Origin: Zygnema cylindricum
Lineage: Eukaryota > Streptophyta > Zygnematophyceae > Zygnematales > Zygnemataceae
DNA: 64,000 nucleotides
Direction of reading: 5' to 3'
NCBI GenBank assembly: GCA_037447655.1
Contig: JBBHKE010001626.1
Span: 284,938-348,937 of the forward strand
The notes beneath the pieces are model-generated. The model ran no database searches and was not told the origin of the DNA. It saw only the letters and a program-made list of their open reading frames with translations. Position 1 is the stretch's first letter. The number at the start of each line of letters is the position of its first letter. The position numbers and the translations under genes were made by a program. This document shows positions 52,424-64,000 of this stretch, one piece after another.

Positions 52424-52640
52424 AATTGTTTTGAATTTCTCAAAGGTGGTTCTAATTTTTTTTTAATGGGCAAGGATGGAGGTTTTGGCTTTTGCCAAAT
52501 GTTATTCACAAATGTTTCTCAGGGTATGTTCCAATTGTTTTGAATTTCTCAAAGGTGGTTCTATTTTTTTTTTAATGGGCAAAGATGGAGGTTTTGGCTT
52601 TTGCCAAATGTTATTCACAAATGTTTCTCAGGGTATGTTT
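52424..52640 (+). repeat. 109-bp tandem duplication
   Basis: AATTGTTTTGAATTTCTCAA begins a unit at 52424 and again at 52533. The two copies differ by a few bases, through CTCAGGGTATGTT. The overlapping 144-aa frame duplicates a segment and has no family resemblance. Confidence 0.9.
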
Positions 52641-54343
52641 TCGTCTAACTGTAACATAGTCTTGTTATTTTGTCTTTCAATGATAATTTGTAACTTAGTC
52701 TTGTTGCTTTGTTTTTTAGTGACGATTCTTCATACTATTCAGTGTTCCGATGTTCGAAAACAAAATTGTTTCTTTAGACTGACGGCATTTTCTTTACACT
52801 ATGACAGTTGTAGGCTTCTACAAGATTGGCGAAAACTTCAAGGGACTTCAATTTATGATGTGGGACTGCATGTAGAAAAATGTCTAATTTTTTTAACATT
52901 GAAGGTTTAAGGTTTTGTGAAATTGTAACGTCATGCGCACATGTGACATCGTCGACGTCACTAATTCAAGAGCTTTCTGCCATGGCTTCATGATTTTGTT
53001 TTTTTCGTCATTTATCACTCGATCAGCCATCAAACTGCACCCAAAGGTACTACAAAAAAAAAGAAAATAGCGTAATAATAATAATAATAATAAAAAAAAA
53101 ACCTCCATTTAATGACAGATTGTTGCATTTCATTACAAGAGGAGAGAGGAGCGACAGAGTGAGAGGGAGAAACATCGAAGATGATGTCACTTTTGAATGA
53201 AAATGGTATAAAACAAACTCAAAACACTTTTAGTTATTTGCAAAATGTCACTTTTAACAAACTCTCTAAGAAAATTTTTCATCATATCAAGCACTTCTAC
53301 TAATGTTTTAATTCTAATTTTTACTGTTTTTTCACACTTAATTTTTCCAATTATTCAAAAAAGTACTTTTTGTGCTACACATCACTTTTTGACATTCAAA
53401 CCGAAATTCGAAATTGTACCAAATCCGTACAGAAATCCCTACAGAAACCCGAATGTGGATTTACCCATTTCCAATGCTAATAACAAGAACTTTCGTCTTC
53501 AACTAGGACAAAAACCCAAAAACCTTAATTCCATAAAAGTCTAAAAACCTATTTTCCTTTTTTGTTTCCACGTACTCAAATAATTTAATATTTACATGCT
53601 TTTAATACAGGAAAAATTTCAATAATAAAGGTCTAGACAAGACTACAAACGACCTATAAAACCTAATAAAAAAAATAGATACAGAAAGATTTTTTTTTAT
53701 TAAAAGTAAGATTAAGGATTTTCATTATACAGTTTTATGTGTCCCCGGTACACTGAAGGAGGTTAAAAAAAGTACGATAAATTGCATTTGACTTTTGAGG
53801 ATATAAATCAAAAAGATGATATTACTTTTGAATTCCCTTTTAACTCCAAAAAGTCCAATAACCTCAGTTTTCCTTTTTATTATTATTATTATTTATTTAT
53901 TTCTTTATTCCCCTAGAATAAGGTGAGAATACTTTGTGTCAAAGTATACAAAAAAAACGACTATATAAAAAAAGACTCAAAGATGCACAAAAAAAAAAAA
54001 TGCGGTAGGGGAGAGGAGGAGAGAGAGGAGGAGAGAAGGGAGCAAAAAGTTAGGGTTGATACTCACATTTTGATAGCTCTTGAAATCTTTTTCAAAATGT
54101 GACAAATGTAACTCACCTTGAGAAAGATCGATGTTAAATTAACAAACTCACCGAGAAATATTTTTATTCACTAATCAAAGGTTATTTACAAACAATAAAA
54201 AACAATGTAGATTCCTTCGAGAATTCGACATTGTTAAAAAAAAATCAACATAAGAAAGCGAGCAATATAAGCTGAAAAAGAACAAATGAATTGAAAAGTT
54301 TCCGAATGAAAAGACAAAAAAGGGGAAAAGAAAAATCGACGAA
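52641..54343. other. intergenic; one possible minus-strand exon
   Basis: Mostly AT-rich. At about 53045-52920 the minus strand, after TGGGTGCAG, reads LMADRVINDEKNKIMKPWQK and onward through ALELVTSTMSHVRMTLQFHK. This looks protein-like, but I cannot assign or join it. A plus-strand frame at 53245-53544 has no family resemblance. Confidence 0.3.
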
Positions 54344-55821
54344 TCAAGAAAGATTTGTTTCATTTGCCCCTTTTCTCAATTCCAACTCGTGAAGATAATC
54401 TCGTTTCATTTGATCCAAAACTTCGTTACTTGTACTGCTCAAAAACCCCAACACAAAAAAGGACAAGAATTCACAAAGTGCCAAAACAGTTACCAACTAA
54501 AAACAAATAAAAATAAATAACTAACTTACAGATAACCCAACCTCTGGAAACCCAATTTCCCCTTCAAAAATTTCATTTGAAAGCACGGATTATTTCCCAA
54601 GCACAAAATTAATTTTAATCCCTTTTTTCAACACCTGTTAAGGAATACATGCGTAACACTAATTATCATTTTGAGCATTACTTCATACACCCGCTTTTAA
54701 ACAGCAATCCACGTAAAAAGTTGAATAGTTTGATGCATCTCTTCATTTTCTCCTTTTCTTCACATCGTTTCAAGGAGTAGAATAAAACATTTTATAACTT
54801 GTGTTATTTCAAACATGTTAAACATACACATCATTATTTCAAAAAATTAAGCAAAAATACACTTCATTTAACAATGTCTAAGAGAAAAACTTGAAAACCT
54901 CACTACGACTTGAAACACTTTGAATTATTACAAAACTCTTGTAAATACACACCCATTATTTCAAAACTCTTGTAAATACACACCCTTTAATTGAGATATG
55001 TTTAAGAGAAAAACTTGAAATACGTACTATTGTTTTAAGCATTCGTTCATTTCGCGAGCTTCCGGTCGACACGCCCAAATGACGGAAAACAATCTCCCTC
55101 TCGCACATTCCGCAAAAGATGCTAATTTTGGTTTACATTTTTGAACAGCAGCTTCCTTCATTTTGCTCCGAAGGGCTACATTCACAAATAATGTAAAAAA
55201 CACAATCGATTCCCAAGACGACAAAATTGTCTTATACAACGCTTAAGTCTCCTGAGGGCTAAATTCGTTTTCATTGCAAAAAATTACCAATATTTGTGTG
55301 GATTATGTTAACAAATTTATGGAAGTTTACAATTGTGTAGCTATCGCTCATCTTCACAAATGTTGGTCAAATTTGATTGGTTTTATTACATTATACATAA
55401 GTTTATGTTTTGTACTAAATAGATTTAACTGATTCATGGAAGATTCGCATGAAAACAAAGTTAATTTCAATTAGAATGAACAATGTCATAATTGATTATA
55501 AGAGAAGAAAATCGTTTTCACTAAGTTTGTTTGACATTTTTGGTAGACGTAAAATGCATCGAAAAAAACATTTCCGTAAAACCCAGTTTTAGATATTTAT
55601 GGTCCAAAATCTTAAAAAAAAAATAATCAGTCCAAATCCACAGAAGACTCAAAAAAGAAATAATAAAAAGGAGAAAGATCGCAAAAAAAGAGAAGAGGGA
55701 GGGAAAGGGAGGAGGGAGGAGGGAGGTCTCAAAAAATAGTTAGAATCAAAAAGGAGATAGAAGATTTACCTTCTTCCACTTTCTTCTGAGTCCGCACTTC
55801 GGACCTCGATAATGTACTCAT
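54344..55821 (-). CDS. CMC1: CMC1-like twin CX9C mitochondrial protein
   Basis: Three minus-strand exons (55821-55770, 55175-55028, 54434-54344) join in phase with GTAAAT/TAG and GTACGT/CAG borders to a complete 96-aa protein. C31-x9-C41 and C53-x9-C63 form the coiled-coil-helix-coiled-coil-helix signature, imported and oxidised by the Mia40 pathway in the intermembrane space. The sequence CAEC-like core FAECARGRLFSVIWACR and ending ECLKQYTSNEVLDQMKRDYL follow the plant Cmc1 pattern. Cmc1 helps copper delivery and cytochrome c oxidase assembly. The length is close to the usual 90-110. The start at 55821 gives MSTLSRSEVRTQKKVEEALR, typical of the family N-terminus. No damage seen. No partner gene is adjacent. 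Confidence 0.85.
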
Positions 55822-56534
55822 ATTTTCCTTTCTCTAGAAAAAACAAAAAAAAAAAAAAAAAGTCAGGCATTACTTTTTCGTAAAAAATAAGAAAAAAAGA
55901 TGGAGAACGGTTGTAGAAATTATTTTAGAATTTATCCCCCTCCCTCTCTCCCTCCCCCCCTCCCCCTCCCCCTTTTTAAATCCCTGATACAAAATAGCCT
56001 CCAAAAGCTTAAAGTCAACCTAACAAAAATAAAAACCCAAAAAAATACTAAAACTAAAAACTATGAAGTTACCAAAAAAAAAACCAAGAGGATAACAAAA
56101 GAACAAATCTTAGAAACCACCCAAATGAAGGAAATCTCTTCACATGTTCCCAAAGAACCTAAAAGTTAAAAAAAAACCAAAAAACTGAAAATAGCAAAAC
56201 GCTGAACAGTACAAAACCTAATACATGAAAACTAGAAATGCATACAATAATCGATAATTGGTTTTTTTAGGTCCTCGATATAAACAATCAGTCAGAAAAA
56301 TATATTCTCACTCAAGTTTTATCGTCAATAAAAATTCGATATGAAGGACAAAATTTCAAGTTGTGCTTGATTCAATGATAGCAAAACAAAAGTAATAGTT
56401 TGTGTTTTAGAGTACAAAGTGGAGATCGACCTATCTTTGGCGTTTGCCATTTTGTTGTTCAATGGATAAAATAATTCGAATTCGAATACTATTTTTTAAT
56501 GCTATTTTTTTTTATATTCTAAGTTTATTTTCGG
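55822..56534. other. intergenic, AT-rich
   Basis: A-rich upstream flank of the CMC1-like gene. The 89-aa frame at 55900-56169 mixes a C/T-rich tract with Lys/Thr-rich A-rich sequence and is not supported as a gene. Confidence 0.4.
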
Positions 56535-56757
56535 AGTGTACAGTACACTTGCCAACACTATTAGAGTTGATAACACTAATTCGCTCGCGGCTTTTTTACG
56601 GCCAATAATCATAAAATAGTGTTGAGAACACTTTTTAAGGGAATGGACTAAAATCTGCCAGGTTTCCTTGCACAAGTTAGTATTAAATATTATATTTCCG
56701 CATTAACACTTATAAATCCTTAACCCTATTAACGATGGGCAGTATAGTAGTACGGCT
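56535..56757 (+). mobile_element. MITE family B copy
   Basis: From GTGTACAGTACACTTGCC to ACGATGGGCAGTATAGTAG. It includes GATAACACTAATTCGCTCG and GGACTAAAATCTGCCAGG blocks shared with 15683-15842 and the reversed copies at 829 and 2200. Confidence 0.6.
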
Positions 56758-56929
56758 TTACCCCATGCATAATTAATATTATATGTACGGGGTATGTATA
56801 ATTATGTATTATTACATAATTACATATTTATTAGTTTCATATTAATTACATAATTATCGAGGCAAGGAACCAATCGTTAATTAATAATATCGTTATCGCC
56901 AACTATCAGTAGTACAACCGATACGATAA

Positions 56930-57500
56930 GAATCCCTAATGAAAACCCTAAACTCAAAACTCTAAATCTTACTATCTCTCAAAAACCAATAAAAAAAACC
57001 CTAAAACAATTGAGGCCTTAAGCACACTCGAACATGAAAACCCCAAAACCCTCCAGTTTCTGCAGAAAAAAAAGGGTATAAAAACAATAAAACCCATAAT
57101 CCCCTCAAAAAAAAATTCACTGAAACCCTAAAAACCCTTACAAACCCTCGAACTGTAACATGAAAATCCTAAAACCTTTCAACCCTGAAACTGCAAAACC
57201 TTAAAACCAAAACCCTTCAACTTTCTAAAACACTAGCCGCCAAAACCCTGAAAACCTCTTAAAAGGCATGTTAATAAAACCAGAAAACGACAAAATCCTT
57301 AATTTCCTGTAAACAACTCTATTGCATAAAAATTATAACAAAAAACAAAAAAAATCCCAACAACCCTAAAACTCTAAAAATCCTAAAACCAAAAAAAATA
57401 AAATCAGCTAAAATCCTCCAATCCATTAAAAAACATTACTAAAGAAAACAGAAAACCCTAAAGCCCTTCAATTCCTTAAAAGAAAAGCATTAAAAAAAAA
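56930..57500 (+). repeat. degenerate CCCTAAA-rich tract
   Basis: Many AAACCCTAAA, ACCCTAAAA and CCCTGAAA words occur in an A/C-rich, G-poor stretch. It resembles a decayed interstitial run of the plant telomere repeat, but units are irregular and separated by other A-rich sequence. Simple compositional bias is an alternative. Confidence 0.35.
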
Positions 57501-58097
57501 ACAAAAAAAAAAAATAAAGCAGCAACAACAATTTAAACTAGTAAGTACCAGTTTATTTAATTATTGTAGTTTATTTAATTATTGTAGTTTATTTATTTAT
57601 TTGTGACTTACATATTTTATTTATTTATCTATTTAATTATTTATTAATTTATGTATTTATGTGCAAATCATTGTGACATCTCTAAAAGCCAAAAATCCTG
57701 TTAATAAAAAATAAAAATACCCAAAAACCCTTTAAAAAAAAAAAAAAAATGGGAGACAGCCGGTAACACTTTTCTTTTCTTTTTTAATAAACTATCGCAG
57801 ATTCTTTATCTTTCCAAACTTTTCAGCATCCTCAATATTACATTTACATTGTTTTACTTAAAAAAACAAACAAAACGTTAAAAACGAGAAAAAAAACGTT
57901 AAAAGTTTGGTCTTGAATTTCACCTCAATCCACTGAGACAAAAAAAAAAAAAAAAAACTCACTGAAAGCTCCACGTGTCAGTTTTTCAGTTCAGGATTAC
58001 AACTACGTCGGCCACGTCCTCTAAGCGCCACGTGGCAATCCAAAACTGCCAAAAAAGTAAACGACCGGCAACTTTTCTTCTACACCGCAATGATAAC
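57501..58097. other. intergenic, AT-rich
   Basis: ATTTATTTATTT-type simple sequence, poly-A and poly-C/A runs. No gene seen. Confidence 0.45.
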
Positions 58098-58336
58098 GTA
58101 CAGTACACCGTGAATCGGTATTAGTGTTAATATTTTTTTCGCCACTTAAAACATCTTTTCTCCGTACACACTTGTCCGATTCTCAATTTGAGACAGGCAA
58201 TCGGAAGCTGAGAATCTTACCTTTCAATCGAAACCGTCAGATCCACAATCTGAAAAGTGTGTACGGAGTAAAGATGTTTTAAGTGGCGAAAAAAAATATT
58301 AACACTAATAGCGATACACGGTGTACCGTACTGTAC
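58098..58336. mobile_element. MITE family A copy (best preserved)
   Basis: About 239 bp with inverted ends of about 90 bases: GTACAGTACACCGTGAATCG at the left against CGATACACGGTGTACCGTAC at the right, continuing through TTTCGCCACTTAAAACATC / GATGTTTTAAGTGGCGAAAA and GTACACACTTGTCC-type blocks. Non-coding; would need a transposase in trans. Confidence 0.8.
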
Positions 58337-59100
58337 TTTACGACCTCAATAACTCGTGATCTTCAACATTGCCGGCCGTCAAACCTTAATTTGTACAAAA
58401 GTACACTTTTTGTACTTTTCTACAAATTCGTTTGTACTTTTGTGTGAAGCTTCTGTCTTGTTCTGCCTACTAGAGATTCTTCTACACTTCTATGGTGTTC
58501 GCCGTTCGGTTAAGATTAGCCGTTACAGGCTGGCTAACTAGAAAGAATTCATGTTTAACTGAATAACTGAATGCATAATGAACAGCTTTCAGTTTTCGGA
58601 GACCTTTTTTTAGGGAAACATTTTTGATTTTTTTCCATAGTTCAAAAGTAGGTGAAAGTAGGCCCATACAACATGCCTATTGTATGCAAAACATACAATA
58701 TGACCTTAAGACCCATATTGTATTCGGACCTATTCGGACCAATTAAAACATTCGGACCAAACATTTTTATTTTCACCGTCAGATTCGGACGATCGGACGG
58801 CCGCTGATCAAAGTAGCGATCTAAGAAGATCACATGAAAAGCCCGTAACACAACTTACGACAAAGGCGCCGACCAAAGGCCTACCATAAAAACGCCCACT
58901 TTTGAACTATGGTTTTTTCGCAAAGCAAGATTTGAACTCCGCGCAAGCGCTTGTGGTAATAAGTACAAATTCGTACATATTTCGTACAATTCTAGTACAA
59001 CCTGAGGGCCGTCATTTTCATACTTACTACGTGAACTCTCCATTCTCTTTAAACCTAAAATTCCCTCCTCGATATCCTTTCCATCTCTCTTCCTCTCCCT
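58337..59100. other. intergenic
   Basis: Mixed sequence with repeated TTCGGACC words near 58725-58760. No gene recognised. It may include promoter sequence of the carboxylesterase relic. Confidence 0.35.
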
Positions 59101-59153
59101 CCCTCGCGCTCTTCCTCTTCCTCTCTCTCTCTCCCTCTCTCTTCTAACTCTCA

Positions 59154-59239
<86 letters not shown>

Positions 59240-59240
59240 C
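59101..59240 (+). repeat. (CT)n microsatellite
   Basis: Nearly pure CT from 59158 to 59236, with CTCTTCC variants before it. Lies just upstream of the carboxylesterase relic on its coding strand. Confidence 0.9.
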
Positions 59241-59419
59241 TATCTCTCACTCTTGGCCTTCCCTCCAAAAAAGGTAAATTTTCCCCACAATCCCTTTCAA
59301 AATGTCTCCTCTTTTCCTCCTCACTTCCCTCTCCCTCTCCCTCCCTCTCCCTCTCCCTCTCCCTCTTCCTCTCCTCTCTCCCTCCCACCTCCGCCAGAAC
59401 TCCTCTCTACGCCGCCTCC

Positions 59420-62038
<2,619 letters not shown>

Positions 62039-62762
62039 GTAAGTCCAAAAAATAATGTCAAATTCTCTGTACTATGGAACTTTAACATGAAGATCAGGCA
62101 TTTAATGATTGTAACAAACTTCAACATTGTGTCACATTGTGCAAGAATTTATGAATGTAGGACATTTTTTGTCATTTGGGAACAGCGTTATTCTGAGTAA
62201 GTTAAGTTAGTGGATTTTCTTTGAAATAGTTCGAATTGGGGAATAGATTGACATTTGTGTTTTGGAATTCCTACATGCTCGTTCCTGTAGAGTGTTGGCC
62301 ATTGAAGTATGAAACACCCATTTGTGCCCGTTTGGCTATGAAAAAAATAGCTAAAATACTGTCCACTTGTAAAAGAACGAAGGGTTTTGCAAAGGCACTG
62401 TCAAAAACGACAGAATCGATGAAGGGAAAACGAGGAAATCATTTTTCTAACTTTTTTTGGATTGAAGCTTAATGACATCCGAGACTATTTTTTCTTAGTA
62501 TCTTATAATGACGCCTTAGTGAAATAGAGTATTCTACATATAACTTCCAAGTTACAATAATCAGAATACGCCAACTTAATTCAAAAGCGCGATTGGTAAA
62601 CATTCTGAATTCATGGGAACAAAAGGAGGCAGCAATGCTAAACCTGAAAAACTACGTGGAGAGAAGCAAACAAAAAGGAAAAATTTGAATTATTCGAATA
62701 TGGTGTTGCATATCGTATCGGAAGGATGTTCTATGTGCGAGTAATTTTTCCCTACCAACGTG
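62039..62762. other. possible further carboxylesterase exon and flank
   Basis: Starts with a GTAAGT donor. At 62291-62460, after CCTGTAG, a frame reads CWPLKYETPICARLAMKKIA and a KILSTC segment. This loosely resembles the region after the AISQS segment of carboxylesterases, where an Ala-rich helix ends in Cys. The match is weak. The rest is AT-rich. Confidence 0.25.
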
Positions 62763-63048
62763 CAGAGGTCGCAAACGGTCAACCGAAACCGTAACCGACC
62801 GTTAACCGACTGCCCTCGTCGGATCCGGAACGGATTCGGTTGCCAAATTTGGGGGGTCGGGCGGATTCGGGCGAGTGATTCACGAAAAAAAAAAAAAAAA
62901 AAATCGGTTACAGTCGGGTAAGCAAAAAACGAAAAAAAATGAAGATTTTGTACTGACAATACCCGGTCGGGCGTCGGGTACACAGATTTTGAAGAAAAAA
63001 AAAACAGTCGGTTTTGGTTATCTAAAATTTTGACTTCTGCGACCTCTG
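62763..63048. mobile_element. hAT-type MITE with 8-bp duplication
   Basis: 286 bp bounded by CAGAGGTCGCA and the inverted TGCGACCTCTG (11-bp perfect terminal repeats, with partial pairing further in). It is flanked by a perfect 8-bp duplication CCAACGTG (62755-62762 and 63049-63056). CAG-starting ends and 8-bp duplications are the hAT hallmark. The interior has CCGACCG, poly-A and CGGGTA words and no coding frame. Confidence 0.9.
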
Positions 63049-63054
63049 CCAACG

Positions 63055-63288
63055 TGTACTGTACTCCACCGTGTGTATCGCCATGAAAGCTAATGTTTTT
63101 TGTGCCACTTGAAACATCTTTTCTCCGTACACATTTGTTGGATTATGGACCTGACGGTTGCAATTGAAAGGCAAGATTTTCACCTTCCGACTGGTGGTTC
63201 CCACTTGAAAATCTGTCAATTTTGTACGGAGAAAAGATGCTTTAAGTGGCGAAAAAAATGTCAACACCAATAGCGATACACGGTGTAC
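63055..63288. mobile_element. MITE family A copy
   Basis: Arms GCCACTTGAAACATCTTTTC and AAAGATGCTTTAAGTGGCG with outer CACCGTGTGTATCGCC / AGCGATACACGGTG. It shares the core with 46165-46352 and 58098-58336. It abuts the hAT element directly. Confidence 0.75.
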
Positions 63289-63881
63289 TTTGATGATTTT
63301 GAAAGAATGGCCGAAACGTCGATGTTCACTATATCGATGTTTGGCTTTTCGATATTCTGTCAACCTAACAATATGAAAATATCGATTTTGTTTGACGATA
63401 TTACATCGGAAATATGCCAGTTTTGACGACGTAACGGTTGACGCCGTATGCCGCAAAACTCATTGCATAGCACATTGCCACGTGGCTGTTAGTTGTGAAT
63501 CACTCTTGTTCACATGAGTGTCGTAACCAGTTGAAAATAACGCTGAAACTGCATAACTGGAAAACCACTACACGTGATAAGTCCATTCAAAATTCGTCGC
63601 GTTTAGTACCGTATGTACGGAAATATTTGAATTCCTGTCCAACGCTCCTTTCAAAAATATGGTTTGAATTTGCCGTTTAATTAGACGGCCGGCAAAATTG
63701 TTCACATTTTATATTTTTAGACACCTCGTACTCTCGAGAACTATTCCGTCTTCATCTCTCCCCTCTCTCATTCCCTCGCTGCAATTCTTTGCCCTAAAAC
63801 ACAATCCTATTCATCTCTCCCTTCTCTCCCATTCCCCTGCTGCTATTCTTCTCCCCTTTCTCATTCCCCCTTGGCCATCCG
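63289..63881. other. intergenic; probable promoter/leader at the right end
   Basis: No gene recognised up to about 63700. From 63740 the plus strand is pyrimidine-rich and contains a duplicated TTCATCTCTCCC segment (63752 and 63811) leading to the ATG at 63882, in the style of the PyrD leader. Confidence 0.35.
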
Positions 63882-64000
63882 ATGGCCATGGCGTCCCTGT
63901 GCCTCCCTCCGTTCTCTGGCTCCCCGGCTTCTCTCCTCGCTTTGCTCTCTCCGTCCAGCCGGCCGCCAGCTCTCCCTCCACACGTGCCACAAGCCAAGCC
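63882..64000 (+). CDS. start of an unidentified gene, cut by the window edge
   Basis: The ATG at 63882 opens a frame that stays open for 39 codons to the edge. It begins MAMASLCLPPFSGSPASLLA and continues with a Ser/Pro/Leu-rich stretch. The Ala-Ser-rich, acid-free N-terminus resembles a plastid transit peptide. GC content rises sharply compared with the AT-rich flank, and a pyrimidine-rich leader precedes it. No domain is visible, so the function is unknown. Confidence 0.4.
   Translation, partial: MAMASLCLPPFSGSPASLLALLSPSSRPPALPPHVPQAK

Noticed and set aside
63022-63456. 144-aa minus-strand frame
   Set aside because: It runs across a family A MITE and its flank. The same peptide pieces appear wherever the MITE lies (for example 46206-46415).

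Overview
This window is nuclear DNA from a plant-lineage eukaryote. I infer a streptophyte, and probably not a seed plant. Three things support this. There is an intron-containing PyrD-type riboflavin deaminase with a transit-peptide-like leader and a degenerate reductase half, a plant architecture. There is a plant-style Raf-like MAPKKK fragment. There are several families of Ty1/copia and Ty3/gypsy LTR elements, MITEs and satellites. A type-B carboxylesterase relic suggests a lineage outside the seed plants. I cannot name a species.

Layout. 1-6.7 kb is low-density sequence with an isolated first exon of an SMP-30/gluconolactonase-like gene, a minus-strand kinase C-lobe relic and MITE fragments. 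6.7-14.75 kb is a decayed copia element with 5-bp target duplications, itself hit by two solo LTRs. 15-17.6 kb is AT-rich and carries an LTR with a 147-bp tandem duplication. 17.7-19.1 kb is a satellite of ~100-bp monomers arranged as ~400-bp tetramers. 19.1-22.4 kb is a TTGACA hexamer satellite. 22.4-32.5 kb holds LTR pieces, tRNA-like modules and a decayed minus-strand gypsy element with a nested solo LTR. 32.5-38.9 kb is a minus-strand copia element split by a young gag-only LTR element (34372-38312, TSD CTCCT). 38.9-45.8 kb is the same ~100-bp satellite family, here organised as ~202-bp dimers. 45.8-47.4 kb has MITEs and a CGTCA-rich stretch.

The gene-containing part is 47.5-64 kb: PyrD (+, four exons, complete model of 486 aa), a CMC1-like twin CX9C protein (-, three exons, complete model of 96 aa), a damaged carboxylesterase (+) and the start of an unidentified gene at the right edge (+). 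Long pyrimidine tracts, (CT)n or CTCCCT-type, lie in or beside these genes on the coding strand. A hAT-type MITE with a perfect 8-bp duplication and three members of another MITE family are interspersed.

The host genes do not form an obvious pathway. PyrD would act in plastid riboflavin synthesis and CMC1 in mitochondrial copper/COX assembly. The most interesting mobile-element feature is that copia-type Gag frames begin inside the 5' LTR and run through a putative primer-binding site complementary to the anticodon region of initiator tRNA-Met. All exon joins are hand-made and rest on reading frame, splice dinucleotides and family knowledge.
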